From: Gloeopeniophorella convolvens
Lineage: Eukaryota; Basidiomycota; Agaricomycetes; Russulales
Reading direction: 5' to 3'
NCBI GenBank assembly: GCA_022496205.1
Contig: WTXD01000031.1
Span: 124,001 to 188,000, forward strand
Length of the DNA: 64,000 nt
Shown here in pieces: positions 32,191-44,400 of the stretch. Both the position numbers and the translations under genes were made by a program. Within the stretch, counting starts at the first letter, position 1. Each line of letters begins with the position of its first letter. The notes below the pieces were generated by a model that was not told the origin of the DNA, ran no database searches, and was given only the letters and a program-made list of their open reading frames with translations.

Positions 32191-33412
32191 TCCCCATCAT
32201 CGCCTGCGTGCTTGGCCTTGAGGTCTACAAACCGCCAGGTCTTCGGGAGGGTACCAGAGCAACTGCAGGTGGCGCAAGGAGCTAAAAGGACCCGCTGAGG
32301 AAGCTTTCACGCGTGATGAGGGTGAGGAGCCAACGGCTTACCGCCAGCGAGTGCTTGCGCGAGGATATGTTTGTGGGCGAGTAGCGAACGTAAAAAAGGC
32401 GATGGATGGAGGGGTGTCGCGCGGATCCCTGCACCTTCGATCAGCGCAGGGCGCATGTTCGGGAGAGGCTCACCTGCCGCGTTCCTCAGCCGTCCCGGGC
32501 ACAACGATGCTCCTTACAGCAATCGCACCAATGCCATTCAGGGCGTTTGCTTCCCTTGGGCGTTCATTCATAGCCTGATCGCTGGGCGATAGTAGCTACA
32601 ACCGCAGCCACAAAGACCGAGGGTAAACTGACGGCCGTGATGAGGTAGTAGACGAACCATCGATCCAACCGGTGCGCCCCTCCGGGCCATATGCTCCTAT
32701 CCATGACCGAGCAGCATATGTCGCAGCATCGCAGGACAGCCTCAGCTGCGCACTGCCCCCGTCGCGCCGTCTCGCCGCGCGCCGCAATGATGCAAATCTG
32801 ATTACGAGGAGACGTTGAGAGCGTCGCCGAAATCCGGGGTAGGCGGTGACGGCGCGCGGGGTGATGGTGGCACCTGGGTTTTCGTGTCGATTGCGGGCTG
32901 AAACATGGATCGAACGTACCACGCGTTGGAAGGGGCTAAAGTGCATCTGCACGCTCGGCCGCCATTTGTTAGTGCGCATGTCACGGAAGGGGCGCTCTGA
33001 ATGGGTGGCATCCATATAGCGGAGCTCCAGTTGACGCTGAGCACTGAGCGCTTGCAGCAGATTGAAACGATAAGTAGATGGGGTGCGCACGAAAACATGT
33101 AGAGTCGGGGTTTGGGGACACCCGCCCGATGAGATGCTGTCGGTAATGATCACAAAAATAGTCTTTTGCCAGTGCTCCTCTACCAAGCGCTCACCGATGC
33201 CAGCGTACTAAGACCCTCTTGTGACGTTTCGAGTACAAGATCCTTGGTCCCCTTTAATGTGTGATAGCGGACGATTCCAGGACTGAAAGGACAGGAGCAC
33301 CGGGAGCGACCAGGATGAGCGCGAGCAGCTGGGAGCGATGAGAATGATCAACGGTGTCGATGCAACGCGAGCATGGCTCAATTAATTACTGGGAGATTTG
33401 GTCAGGCTTTTG
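32191..33412. other. No supported gene
   Basis: Short ORFs on both strands without protein-like patterning or splice continuity. Probably flanking and inserted repeat DNA. Confidence 0.4.
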
Positions 33413-34624
33413 GTGGGGATTCCGCAACCTGTCAAAATGGCAGTAGATTTCATCGGGATCAGTCACACTGCGTGATGATTCTGACAGGCCGTCGCCGGAT
33501 TCGGCGTTTGGAATCCGAAGCATCGCGTAGCACAGACTGCAGCTCGCGTCAATACTTTACACCGGTGCACTCAACAGACTTCAATGCACTGATGTACGCA
33601 ACATGCTCGTGAAGCCTAGTTTACAGTCCGTACTGTTGAATGTAAATAGATTCGCAGTAAACGTGCGGCGTTTGCACATCATAAATGCATTGTTTTTATA
33701 CTACTGAGAGTCCATGATAAAACTATGTTGATTAGGTGTCGCGCACGCTTGAAACCACGCGCGCGCGACGCCGACAGAGGAGAGAGAGAGCCGAGTGGGC
33801 GCGGGGAGGGCTCGGACGCGCGCGCGATCTCCGATCGCACGTACGGCTCACAAGCCACACCTTCGAACCCTTGTAGGGCTGATTCCAGCATGAAGCTCAC
33901 AGGGAGAATCGTTAACTTTTAGGGTGAGGTGCCTTGACTTAGGACCAAAACCGTGTGTCACAGAGGCGAATGAGGTTTGGCCACCTGAGAAATGCGTCCA
34001 GAGGGTGGCGTCGGAGGAAGGGCTACGCACTCGACGATGCTCACGCCAGAGCTCAAGCAGCAGAACGTATTCCTGCCGTGTGATGCTTGCAAGGTCAGCA
34101 AGTGTAATGGGCTCCCGCTTGGGGAAGGAACGTTTGAAGTAGAGGCCCGTGGACGTGCCTGCAGTACAGTGTGTTGGGGGACATCCCACACGTGGCATAG
34201 CGGACGCAATGTCTCGTGCAGACTGAGTGAATGAGCATGGCCGCAGGCTACGCAGTGACTAGTGACCAGTGACTTACTGAATCCCGGGTAGTACGAAAAG
34301 ATTCTCTTCGCGAAGCTCAATGACCCCGACGAGGCATCTGTGGGCGCTGCAATGAGTAAGTACATACTGGGCGTGACCCGATTGCATGGGCGGACGCACC
34401 ATTTTTTCCCTGGCTCTCCGCTGCTCAAAACGGCCACGAACCCCTGTGAGCATCAATGTTGATGCAATAGTTGATGCACGATGGGTCGAAAGTAAGCTGA
34501 GTCGTCCGCGAGAGGGGAGTCGCACGGAAGTTTGTATTCCAAATGCCGAATCCGGTGATGGCTGTCGGACGCTGTCGAATGTGTGACTGATCCCGATGAA
34601 ATCTTGACAGTTGCGGAATCCCCA
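33413..34624. mobile_element. Non-autonomous DNA element with long terminal inverted repeats
   Basis: The left end GGGGATTCCGCAAC, CATCGGGATCAGTCACAC and GGATTCGGCGTTTGGAAT (33416-33515) is mirrored at 34536-34624, whose reverse complement contains GGGGATTCCGCAACTGTCAA, CATCGGGATCAGTCACAC and GGATTCGGCATTTGGAAT. That is roughly 100 bp of terminal inverted repeat with small indels, enclosing about 1 kb with no coding capacity. I found no clean target-site duplication at the edges I drew, so the true ends may lie slightly further out. A shorter relative is at 35507-35905. Confidence 0.6.
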
Positions 34625-35506
34625 GTCTCTACACAGGCACGGTACATGCTTGCCATCGTCAGCGTCGTGTAGAGACTCGGTCACCAGTCTATCAATTAAT
34701 CATGTAACAGCCCCCTTCAGCGTCCAACCCTACTTACGCATTTCTCGCGCGTACCCCGTCTATCAATCTGTAGCCCCGGTGCTAGTACTGGCACGCGCGC
34801 GCATCGGCCCGGTTGCGTCACCCACGCGTCTCCGCCCCGTCCCACAAGCACATCCCAGCCCTTCGTTCCATCGATTATCTTCAAGCCATCTCCTCAAGTG
34901 CACATTCTGCCCTTTCAGACATCTCTTTCGCGGAACAGAACCAGAGCCTGTCGTACAGACCTAGTGAACTAGGAACACCGCACCCTCCCATCGAGCTGTC
35001 GTGTGCTGATACATCTCTAGGACGCCTGCCGCTGAAGTTCTGCGGAAGTTGAGCGACTCGAGAGATGCTGTTTTCGATTTGTTCCCTGCGCTCCTACATA
35101 ACGAGCACAGATCCCTGGGTCACCCTCAGTGCGTAGCAGCGTTCATCCGCCAAGGCTCTTGTGGCTGACTGAGCTTCCATATCTGCCTTCGAGGTCTACA
35201 TTCGTCGAGCGCACCGCGCCTACACGCTCTTCCCCATCGATTACGAGGAGGGTGATGGAGCTGACGATGCGCGAAGCACCAGCCGTTGTACGTGGAGGAA
35301 GTTCAACCTTGGCCAGTCTCATTTGCCACCCCAAACTCCTCAAGGCTCGCCTGAACAAGTTTGGGCATGTCGTCTGCGCATGCATCTACCTATGCGTCAG
35401 CCCATTATCCCACCTGGTGAATTGCCTTGTCGCCATGGCTCCGTGACCTAGTCTGGTAGAACTCGGGATGGCGGATGGCTTCATAGGAGTTCGCGCTATC
35501 TTTTTG
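34625..35506. other. Spacer between the two inverted-repeat elements
   Basis: Holds the shared right flank of the 33.4-kb element and unremarkable sequence. A stretch near 35045-35170 could be a short exon remnant on the plus strand (frame reading DAVFDLFPALL), but it has no partner. Confidence 0.3.
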
Positions 35507-35905
35507 CCCATTGATAGACTTCATCGGGAAGTCACGCTGCATGATGGCTTCTGACAACTGTCAATCCGTTTTGGGCGTCGGAGAACGGATACGAGTCAGC
35601 CTGTTTGAGAGCTGTTGAGAGCAACGACCTCACGCGTGTTTTGACTGATCTCACTCGCGCGCTGAGCGTATGCGCGCTTGCCTCCATTATCCTGTGATTA
35701 TTTTTACTGCCATGGCTCATGTGACAGCTCTCTTTCGGCTTTGCTTCTCGAAAGACAACAGAGGGGAGGGAATGCGCATACATCTGATGCATGTGCTGTG
35801 AGCACGAGGCTCGAGACACACAGCGACGCGAGCCATCAATGCATCATGCTGAGTGACTGCCCGATGAAATCGGAGAGGTAGCGCAAATCCCTATCACGCC
35901 ATCCC
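35507..35905. mobile_element. Short relative of the 33.4-kb inverted-repeat element
   Basis: The left part GACTTCATCGGGAAGTCACG and the right part, reverse complement GATTTCATCGGGCAGTCACT, match the internal blocks of the 33.4-kb element's inverted repeats. The sequence just outside the right end (CTTGCCATCGTCAGCG at about 35932) also matches the flank of the other copy at about 34650, so the repeat unit extends beyond the drawn ends. Confidence 0.45.
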
Positions 35906-36311
35906 GAAAAGTCCTATACACACGATACACGCTTGCCATCGTCAGCGTTATATAAAGATTCAGTCACCAATCTATCCGTGACCAGCTTGAGCTACTTACC
36001 TTATCAGTCCCAGTCGCAACCAGTCGCAGCCCGTCCGGGCCGGCGCCATCGCCCCGTTCCCGAACCTTGATGCGCTCTCTAGCACTGCAGACAAAAAGGA
36101 CTACTTACTTATGCCGTGCAGGCTTAGAAGCGATCATAGCTTAACACGTGGCACAGCTGACATCTGGCGGGACCTGTGTCTTGCGATCTCAGCGGCGCGA
36201 TAAGGCAGGATCGGCCCGGTGCCGTGTCAGGCCTTCAGGGTGCAGTAGCGAACCGCCCAATCCGACGCGTTTGCCTCTACGCACACGACCAAACTAGGTC
36301 AAAAACGTCAC

Positions 36312-36446
36312 TTGTCTGTGTCCGCCCGGCCCAGACAAGGCCGGAGGTTACATATGTTTGCTGCGCATATTAGTGAGAATAGCTTACCTGTTCCGTTTGC
36401 TGTGTCCCCAGGACCCAGCGTGCGTGCGCGAACAGGTAAGCTATTC
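36312..36446 (+). repeat. Repeat with hairpin, inverted relative of 40853-40981
   Basis: It ends in a perfect 17-nt inverted repeat, GAATAGCTTACCTGTTC at 36377-36393 and its complement at 36430-36446. The whole 135 bp aligns by eye with the reverse complement of 40853-40981 (TTGTCTGTGTCCGCCCG, a variable middle, ATATGT, GCGCA, then the hairpin). Confidence 0.6.
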
Positions 36447-39400
36447 CTGCGCTCCGAGATTGAGTGGAATCAATTGGGTGGTTACGGAGATACATAAGCG
36501 ATAAGATGAGGACAATCGCGATAAATCGGTCGATTTAGCACTTGCACCACGCCGTCGCCCGCGCACTTGCACAAGCTTCAGAATTCGCCAGGTTGCGTGT
36601 AAAGATATAGATGTACAGGTACACTGAGGGCCGGGATATGCTCGATAGCAAGCAGAGAAAGCCATGTAGTACCAGAAACAACCGCGCCTCCTTGCGCTCG
36701 GCCGCTTCAAGGCTCGGCGCGCAGCCTGAGCGCGGCGCGGTGCGCTCAAAACGTGTCGATGTGCTGCGTATGCCGGGGGTGGAGCGCCGCGTCGGTCCCA
36801 TATGCGCACTGACGCGGGCTTGAGCCGGAGCGGCGCCATGGTGAGCGGGAGCGCAATGAGCGAGTTGGGGGCGTGGCGTTAGTGGTTAGCTTATGTGTGG
36901 AGGCGGGGTGCGTACCGCTATGCGCCACTCAGTCCGCCGCGCGTCGCGCGCCGGGCGGCCGCCCCTTCACCGCGGGCGCGCGCTGCGCCTTGGTGACACG
37001 CTCGCCCGCCGCGTGCAGCTCCTGTGTGCGTACAAGCACACCGGGCTGCCTCAGCGCCGCGCCGCCGGTCATCGTCCCGCTCGGCTCGTACCCGTCCGCT
37101 GAGCTTGACGCTGCCCAGGTCGACAGAGCGCGCGCACGTCACCGCCTGTGTGGCGGCCGCGTTGTAGCACATGAGCGTGCCGCCGAACATTAACGCAACG
37201 GCCTCTGCGACCTCTGAGGGGTAACTGGCGGGCGTGAGCGCGGGGCGTACCGCTATCGGCAAGCAGGCTGTGTATGAAAAGGGTGGCACTCACTGGCTCT
37301 CCTCCCAATTCACTCATACAGCTTATCCAGGTCCGTCGCGCCAGTCAGATGCTCATCCGAATGGAGGCAGGATGCGGGAGGCGGAGGCGGGATTGTGACG
37401 TACTGCGCGTAGGGCGGAAGCATGAAGTGGACTGGTCGGATGGAGGTGATAGAGACGCGTCGGAAAGCGATCAGAGTTCTGTCGCCAGTCGAGATCTGTA
37501 TGAATACCTTACCATCGGTCGTCCATTCTGAGAAGGATATCGAATGGAACGCGTTTCTAGACCCTGGTTGGCACGCGTGGAGCGGGCTCGCGTTGAAGAA
37601 AAAGGGGATCACCTTGAAGCGCACCCGAGCGCACCATCCCTGAGCACACGAATTTGAACCTCTCGGAACTTGTCCAAGCCATGCAACGGCGCTTTGTACA
37701 TAGTACATAGTGGACTCGAACAGTTGTACGTTATGTAGTTGGGGCCTTATTTAGATAGAGCTCGCGAAAAACAATAGACTGCCGCGCGCGCTGTGCCGCC
37801 CTACCGAGCGGACTTCACTCCTGAACGCACGTGACGTGGGAGCCGGTGGTTTGTTGATCACGGTCGAGTGTCATTCCCTGATCGTCTCATCGCCCCGGCC
37901 ACTGCACCTTCCGTCCGCTTCACTGCTTCCCATCAATACTCTTCCTCAGTCTCAGGGAATCGGCAATATGGAACCTCTCGTCAGTCTGTGGAGAAGCGCC
38001 GTTTCATTTTCTTATCGTCCCCAACCACTAAACGTGCCACCCACCTCCTGCCTGCACCAGTGCGCCCCTTCAACCCCGTTTGCTCTCTCAGTAAAATGTC
38101 ATTTTCATTCTCGAAGATGGAACGATGTAAACGGAAGCCTGCTTCGCCAGGTGCGTTTTCAGACGCATTGGTTCTGTTAAATGACTTACCAGTTCGCTAT
38201 CCACAGCCTCTGGGTCAGGATCCTTTCTTCTTCCTAGGTGACCCCTGTGTCTGTCTCGTCTGGCTCTCCTGACTGGATTCAGTCCTCTCTCTCCCTCTAG
38301 ATCACATGCAACCTTGCTTTTAATTTCTCCGGGCGTTATCGCGTCGGGGGGCGCAGGCTGTGCCATGTCGGTCGAACCGCTTCACCACACCTATAGTCTA
38401 CATTTACTCGGTTCCACCTCTAGTCACGGGTGCCTCATTCTACTGACGTTGTAGGTCATCAGCAGGAGCCGACACGGCTGAGATTGTGGGTGTGAGACGG
38501 GCTCTCTGGCCTGTTGTGTCACCAATGGCCGCACCAGATTGTGCCCTCGGTCATCTCTGACGGCCCCCGGAGAGCACACAACCCACGCCCATGCAACATC
38601 AGTATCAACGGCAAGGGAAAGATCCTGGGCTTCGCCTCATTCTCCGTTTCGAGGCGGCATGCGTCCTAGATTGGGGGTGGTCGACGGTGTGAGAATCTTC
38701 CCAGTTTGGAAGCAATGGCACAGCCACCGCCGCGCTGCAGCGTGACTCGGATGCATTTGGTGAGTTTGGTTGCAAGTCTGGTTGCATCCCAATCCAGATA
38801 AATGGTTCTGACCGGTATGCGTCAGTTATACCGGACCCCCGGCTTTTGAGCCTTGGGAGCCTGCCGAGCTTTGCCCTACCCTCAGGCTGCCCATTTTCGG
38901 CTTGGCACCCTTACCCAATTTCAACTGAGCCAGTTGTTGTGGAGGTCGGCTCCAGTGCTCTGCATGTACATAGGTGAAGAAAGTACGAATGAAGGCGGTA
39001 CGAATGCCGGTGAGGCGCGCCTGCAAGGCACTCGAGGCCAACCAGTGCGATAACGAGCCCATGAAGAGGCGATGCACCAAAACAAGCGCATATGCTATGT
39101 ACATGTTGCCATAGTGCAGTTAGTTATGGTACAAAAGCCGGGGCCTGAGGCCGAAGGCATCGATCTAGGTACATCTCGGCACCGCCTTTTGCTGTCGCGC
39201 CGTGCTAACAAGCCGCGCCAGGCTACAGCCCCCACCCACCCTGCCTTCGTGGGTAGTACTCCTCGCTGTCGAGGTCTGCGATGTCCATGCGCCCGCCTCC
39301 ATGCTGGCGCAACCTCTCCTGCATCCACGCCTGCACCGGTGTGACCACCCGCGCCCGCACCCGCGCCCATCCTCCCCCCCGTGCCTGCGCCCGTTCTCCC

Positions 39401-40852
39401 TCTGGCAGCTGCGCAGGTGCGTTTTCTTGCGTGGACGCGGGCGCGAGAACGAGCGCGCCGTCTTGCGCGGGCGTGAGTGCACGCGCGCGCACGTCCGCCT
39501 GCGTGGGTGCGTCCTCCTGCGCAGGTGCGCGCTGGGTCTCGCCCGTGCCCGCAGCCACGGTGTCGCTCGCCGTCCCTACGCCGCGACTTGCGCGTGGCGC
39601 GGCGTTTCCTGGCGACTGGGCGGTCCAGCCGAGCTGCAGCCGCCCGTGCCATTCGGTGTCGAGCTTGGGGGCACCCACCACTTGCAGGATGTTCCTCATG
39701 GCGCGGGCCTGTGCTGCTGATCAGAGCGGAACATCGCGCAGGAATGCTTTGGCGCACCAAGCACTCCAGCACCATCGCGATCGCGATCGCCCAACATAGT
39801 GCCTCCACTCCATCTTGCGGCAGGAGTTGCGGCATTCTGGGGTACATCAGACAAGATCGACACAAAGATCAAGCTGAAGACTCACCTCATAAGCTGTAGC
39901 AGGAAGGGGAGGTGGTGGGGATGTGGTGGTAGGAAAGGAAGAGGGCAGTGGGAGATGGGCTGGTGGGAGACGAGAACGCGGGCGCGAAACGAGCGCTCGC
40001 TGCCTTTTCTGCACGCGTGCCGGCCTCTGCACGCGTCACGAGCATCTACCGACAATCCTACCCACAGCCTTGTCTTGTGAAGCGATCCAGGGACATCGGC
40101 CTCAAGGCTCGGCGCGGTTGGTCGCAAAACCGCACGGCGGGGGCCTTTGGTGGGCATTTGGAGCACATCGGATTCGCGAGGTACGGTTTTTTATCTCAAT
40201 TTCGTCGCGCCTTGCTCATTCTCTCTACCTGCTGGGGTTCCATCCGCTACCTCCCCGCCTTCCCTCGAGTCCCCGCCGCCGACCGCACCGCTGCGCCACA
40301 GCTCGGCGCGGCGCACGCGCTCCTCCCGCTGCCCACGCTCGAGCACGCGCGGCGCCCCGATGCCCGCGCTCGTGCCTGCGCCCGCGCTGCACGCGGTCCC
40401 CGCGGCGTCGCAGTCCCTACGCTCGAGCTCGACGCGCCGCGTCGCCCCACGCCGCCCGCGCTCGAGTTCGAGCCGCGCCCGCCCTGCGCGCGGCGGGTCC
40501 CGCGGCGCTGCGCTCCCTGCGCTTCCTGCGCTCGAGCTCACCCCCGCCCCGCCTCACGCTGCCCGCGCCCGAGTTCAAACCCGCGCACGCCCTGCGCGGT
40601 CGGTCACCGCGGCGTTGCGCTCGAGCTCCGTACGTCGCCCCGCGTCCCCGCGCTCGAGCTTGTGCCCCGCCCCGCAACTTAGTAGGGCAGTACATGTACT
40701 TAAAACTACCTATCGTTCTTAGTTATTTGTGTATGAATATAACAGGCGGTTGTAGCAGGGATTTCCTTACGCCTACATACAGTCGATTCATCTACGCTGA
40801 TAAGGCGATTTATCCCCACCAATCTCCTCGCTGCCTTACCTCCGAAGGGCGG
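36447..40852. other. Gene-poor region
   Basis: ORFs here are either Arg/Ala-rich products of extreme GC content (39095-39865, 40191-40680 in both directions) or short. One minus-strand frame, 39223-39699, is somewhat more protein-like (ends MDIADLDSEEYYP), but I could not connect it to other exons. About 37840-38270 has several short plus-strand frames with no domain. Confidence 0.4.
40262..40680. repeat. Degenerate GC-rich array marked by CGCTCGAG
   Basis: CGCTCGAGC or a one-base variant recurs about six times at irregular spacing of 35-100 bp, within DNA that is almost entirely C and G. It opens long Ala/Arg/Pro frames in several directions. I treat it as a decayed minisatellite. Confidence 0.5.
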
Positions 40853-40981
40853 GAACATCTTACCTGTTCGGGTACGCTCAGCCGTGCGGTCACAGCGATG
40901 CGAACATGTAAGCTGTTTACGTTGCTGTGCGCGGCAGACATATGACCCATGCCCACCCCTTGGGCGGGCGCACATAGACAA
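40853..40981 (-). repeat. Inverted relative of the 36.3-kb repeat
   Basis: Carries the same hairpin in degraded form (CTTACCTGTTCG at about 40859 and CGAACATGTAAG at about 40901) and the CGCCCG / ATATG / GCGCGG blocks in reverse order. With 36312-36446 it brackets about 4.4 kb lacking any recognisable gene, so the pair may be the terminal repeats of a larger non-autonomous element. No target duplication was found. Confidence 0.5.
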
Positions 40982-42712
40982 TGGAAACATGTTACCTTAT
41001 TCGCTCATATATGTCCCACGCATAGTTCTAAACAAAGGCAAGCTATTCATTGTCTGTGTGTGTGAGGCCGGAGCCTTGTACCGAATGACGTAACCTTTTC
41101 CACGCGCAAAATATTCTATTGTCTATGCTGGCGACGCCAAGTCATTGGACCACCTTATGTAAACTGTGGTTCTTGGACAACACGCCAGATTGGGACGTCC
41201 GCTACCGCACTGGGACATGGGACGCAGCACCGGGCCGGTCTCGCGGCCTCATCGCGCGCGCCACTGAGTCCGCAAGACACAAAATGTTAGCTGTGCCACT
41301 GCGTGCCGTGATCGCTTCTAAGTCTGCACGGCACAGTCCTTTTTGTCTGCAGTATACTGACCTTGTCTCCTTTAGCTTACTCAATGCTCCGTGTAGCTCT
41401 GGTCGTATGGGAGCGAAGGGCTGCGCTAAGCCCGCTGTATGGAAGGAAGCACTGTTTCTTCTACTGGGCAACGCGTGCCCGCCTGGCTCATTCGAATGCG
41501 CTCGCGGAGCTCGCTGACGCCGGCCCCAGCGAGCCCTGCAAGCAATCACTCCATAATATCTCTGTCCTCGACGCGCGAAATTGAATTAGATAGAAGGGAT
41601 TTCCCTGGTGAATCAGCGGGAACCTGGGCCCTCAAAAAGAGCTTTTATGCAGCAAACAGCGCCCCTTAAGTTTGTGACGGAATGGTGGACGCCCCGGGAG
41701 GTGGCTACCCGCTATGTTGTTGAGTTCTTGGGCATTCTTGAATGAGAGGCCTAGGCGTTCTATGACCTGCGAAATGATGGGAATGTGTCAGGTAGTTTTG
41801 GCGCGCGATGCGTTCGAGACGCGCGCCGATTCAGATACGCTCACCGATTCAGAGGACCTCAGACAGGCACGTAGAATTATCAACGACGAGGACAACAGGC
41901 TCGCCTCGCGCAGCTCTGAGTGCTCGGCTTCCCATAGGACAAGTAGTTTTGGCGCACGCCACGGCGGAGTGTACGTACATCGGGTATAGCCATGGGGCAC
42001 CCAGAATGCTGACATGAGAGAGGAACAATTCCTAGAGAGCCATGGATCTTGGCACGTCCGTTGTTTCGGGTTAGCTGGAGATGCCTAAGGAATCCGCCGC
42101 CCACAGAATCTTTCTCGCAGGGCAGATGGTGGACATTGGGTAAAGCCAGCGCCCAGCGCCTGAGGGTTCGCAACCCGCTGGGTCAGCAATCGCATAGAAG
42201 CCCAATGCGAAGCCGCATGTACCTACCTCTCTTCAGCCGTGCTTCCATCTACTTCGAGCCCAACATGCCGCCCAACCTCAGGATCATTGGTGCGAAATGC
42301 ACTATCAGGCGCAATGCCCCCGTTTCTGGGGGGTCTGCATGTTCCGGCGCACCGCTCGGCGGGCCTGCAACCTCGGCAAACCACAGGGCTGACTTTGAGC
42401 AAGATACCGGGGGTCTTGTGAGCAGTGCGTGGCTTTTGTCCCCTGTTTTTTGCTGCAGCATAACCTTTGAATCGCCAGGTCGAGCTGCACTGACGCGTGG
42501 AGCGAAAGCAGCAGCGCTGAAAAAGCGCAGTATGTACACGATGCACCTGTTCAACGCCAGCACTGATGCGCTGATTGGCAGCTCGGATTGTTGATGCTCC
42601 TGGTGGGGGAGGAGGCATTGAAGGAGAGCTCGAGCGGGATGAAAAGGAGACCCGGCACATCGCCAAAAAAAGAAAGCGTACGTCACCTACCTGCTCGATA
42701 TCTACGACGCAG
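40982..42712. other. No firm gene; possible decayed exons
   Basis: 41085-42200 shows nothing I can support. 42460-42600 resembles 45100-45240 in places (CGTGGAGC[AG]AAAGCAGCAGC, then GCGCTGA[CT]T and CAGCTCGG), which suggests that upstream exons or flanks of the acidic gene pair described next were also duplicated. Confidence 0.35.
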
Positions 42713-43285
42713 CGTTAGTAAACCGGACGCAGGTGATGAGCCTGGCGCAAACAGCGGTGCGCCCAAGATCATCAGCGCGGGGGGTAGCCAGAAACATTAC
42801 GGTGAGAACATCGTTTGCGTAGCATTTCGTGAGCTGACCACGTAGCAGATTTTGAGGTTCGAGTCTATGTTGAGCTTACCTCGGCTTCTGAGGACGAGTG
42901 CAACGCGCGCGCCGGGAAGGATAAAAACCCACGTCTGGACGCCTTAGCTCATGGCGAGGAGGACATGGGCAGAAGCGATTCGCTTGATAAGGGCTTCGTT
43001 GCTGAGGGTAAGGTGCTGCAAGGCATCCCCGGCGGTCACAGCGCCAGCTTTGATGCCGTGGGTGAGTGGCGGATCAGCTGGTTGCTGGAGTTTTCTGCTC
43101 ACTGTACCTAAGATGATAGGCCACAAGTTGCCAACAAATCAGGGCCGTCAAAGGCTAAAGGCAAACGGCGCGCGTTGACTGCGCCGACTCGCCGCTACAG
43201 CTACTCGAGTGATATTAGCGGGACGTACACCGAAAATGACATTCGCGACCCGAACTATGTGCACGATGACTCGGACGACATGTAG
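42713..43285 (+). CDS. Acidic hypothetical protein, copy A, 3' exons
   Basis: Three exons splice in phase: 42713-42801, 42849-43061, 43113-43285, ending DPNYVHDDSDDM. The segment VYVELTSASEDECNARAGKD matches IIELTSASEDALSDARAGAN of the gene at 45.3-46.9 kb, and the exon before it ends at the same codon position (G-A-[TC] split after the first base). The C-terminus has a basic patch (KGKRRAL) followed by Asp/Ser/Tyr-rich sequence. The 5' exons are uncertain; upstream frames contain stops, so the gene may be truncated. No family recognised. Confidence 0.4.
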
Positions 43286-44400
43286 CTGACCCATGGTTGT
43301 TGTATTATACCGTCTATGCCCACAAGGGCTTGTGCGTTTGCTTCCAGGTGGCCTGAAATTTCTAACACCGCGTAGCGGCTGAAGGCCTGTTGATAAGCGT
43401 CTGCTTCGAGCCCCAGCAACCTCAGTCCTCGTAATGCCAGCACGAGTCTACTGAACAGCGCTTCTGTTTCGTACAGAGCTGTCTCCCGCGCTTCCGAGAC
43501 CGCCCTACCCAGGCTATCCATTTCTACATCTACCTCTACGAAGACAACCGGGATGGCTGTAGCACCGGGATTTTTGCGCTTGGCTTCTTCCTGCAATGCA
43601 GACCAGAAGTGCACGAGGCATTGAGGAACGTAGAACGTACCTGAGCTAACCGCCGCCGCTAATAAGGACCTGATCGGCATGCCGGGCTGGAAAGAGCCAA
43701 GCTCAGAAATCCCCGCCAAAGCCCAGCCTGACCTGCACGGGTCGGGTTGGGCTGGGCTGGGTTTTGGCGGGGATTTTCGATCCCGACCCACTTCAGCCCG
43801 GCGTACCGGCCAGACCCTTGCTAGCACGCATGTCGTATGGTGAAATAGGCGCTCTGTGCCGGTGGCGTTAACGCAACGGCGCTCAGGCGAAAAGGTCCAA
43901 GGCCGCGCTGGCCAATTTGCTTGTGACGGAAAGGTGGTTGGCCAGCTGTCTATGGCGTTGTTGAGCTCCCGTGCATTGAAACAAGCACCGAGGCATTTTG
44001 ATGCCTATACCATTGGGATAGGAGCGGCCAAGATGGCGCCTGCACCAGGGTGCAAGGTACGTACGCCAGGCGCTACAAGGATCAAAGCCCTGTATGATGG
44101 ACCATATTGCTTCGCCCACCGTGCCATCTCCTAATTCACCTCGGAGGCAGATGGAGCATAAACGGCGCCGTTGCCAGGTGAGGCGGCGTCGAACTTGCGG
44201 AACACCTCGCATTGCGACAATTCTTGCTGTCAAACGGGCACCCTGGCGCAACCTGGCGAGAGCTGGGCAATACGTATCAGTCCAAACACCTGGGAACGGA
44301 GTGCTCCAACTTCTCTCTGTGAGGAAGCAGCCGCAACGCTCATCAGCTGCTGAGCCGAGATCCGGCACTAGGGCTGGTGCTGGTTTGCAAGGAAGATGGA
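43255..44400 (-). pseudogene. Degraded minus-strand gene of unknown family
   Basis: 43255-43643 is an open, protein-like exon (LVHFWSALQEEAKRK, VVFVEVDVEMDSLG, then a leucine-rich helical stretch) ending YMSSESSCT. Immediately upstream the MITE at 43666-43817 interrupts it. Beyond that, 43880-44070 again looks coding on the same strand (CLGACFNARELNNAIDSWP) but holds a stop. It overlaps the plus-strand acidic gene tail by about 30 bp. I take it as an old gene broken by the MITE and point mutations. Confidence 0.35.
43666..43817. mobile_element. MITE copy 2, PIF/Harbinger-like
   Basis: The ends (left GGACCTGATCGGCATGCCGG; right reverse complement GGGTCTGGCCGGTACGCCGG) and the internal GGCGGGGATTT and GGGTCGGG motifs match the MITE at 21923-22059, so this is the same family. 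The flanks TAA and TTG do not form a target duplication, in line with greater age. Confidence 0.65.

Noticed and set aside
39095..39865. 256-codon Arg/Ala-rich minus-strand ORF
   Set aside because: Extreme GC content keeps several frames open at once. The composition is unlike a folded protein, no domain is visible, and another frame on the same strand is at least as plausible.
40191..40945. Overlapping long ORFs on both strands around 40.2-40.9 kb
   Set aside because: They arise from the CGCTCGAG array; the Ala/Arg/Pro composition in every frame marks them as low-complexity artefacts.
43255..43827. Single 190-codon minus-strand ORF as one exon
   Set aside because: Its first third is the MITE at 43666-43817, so only the part below about 43643 can be ancestral coding sequence.
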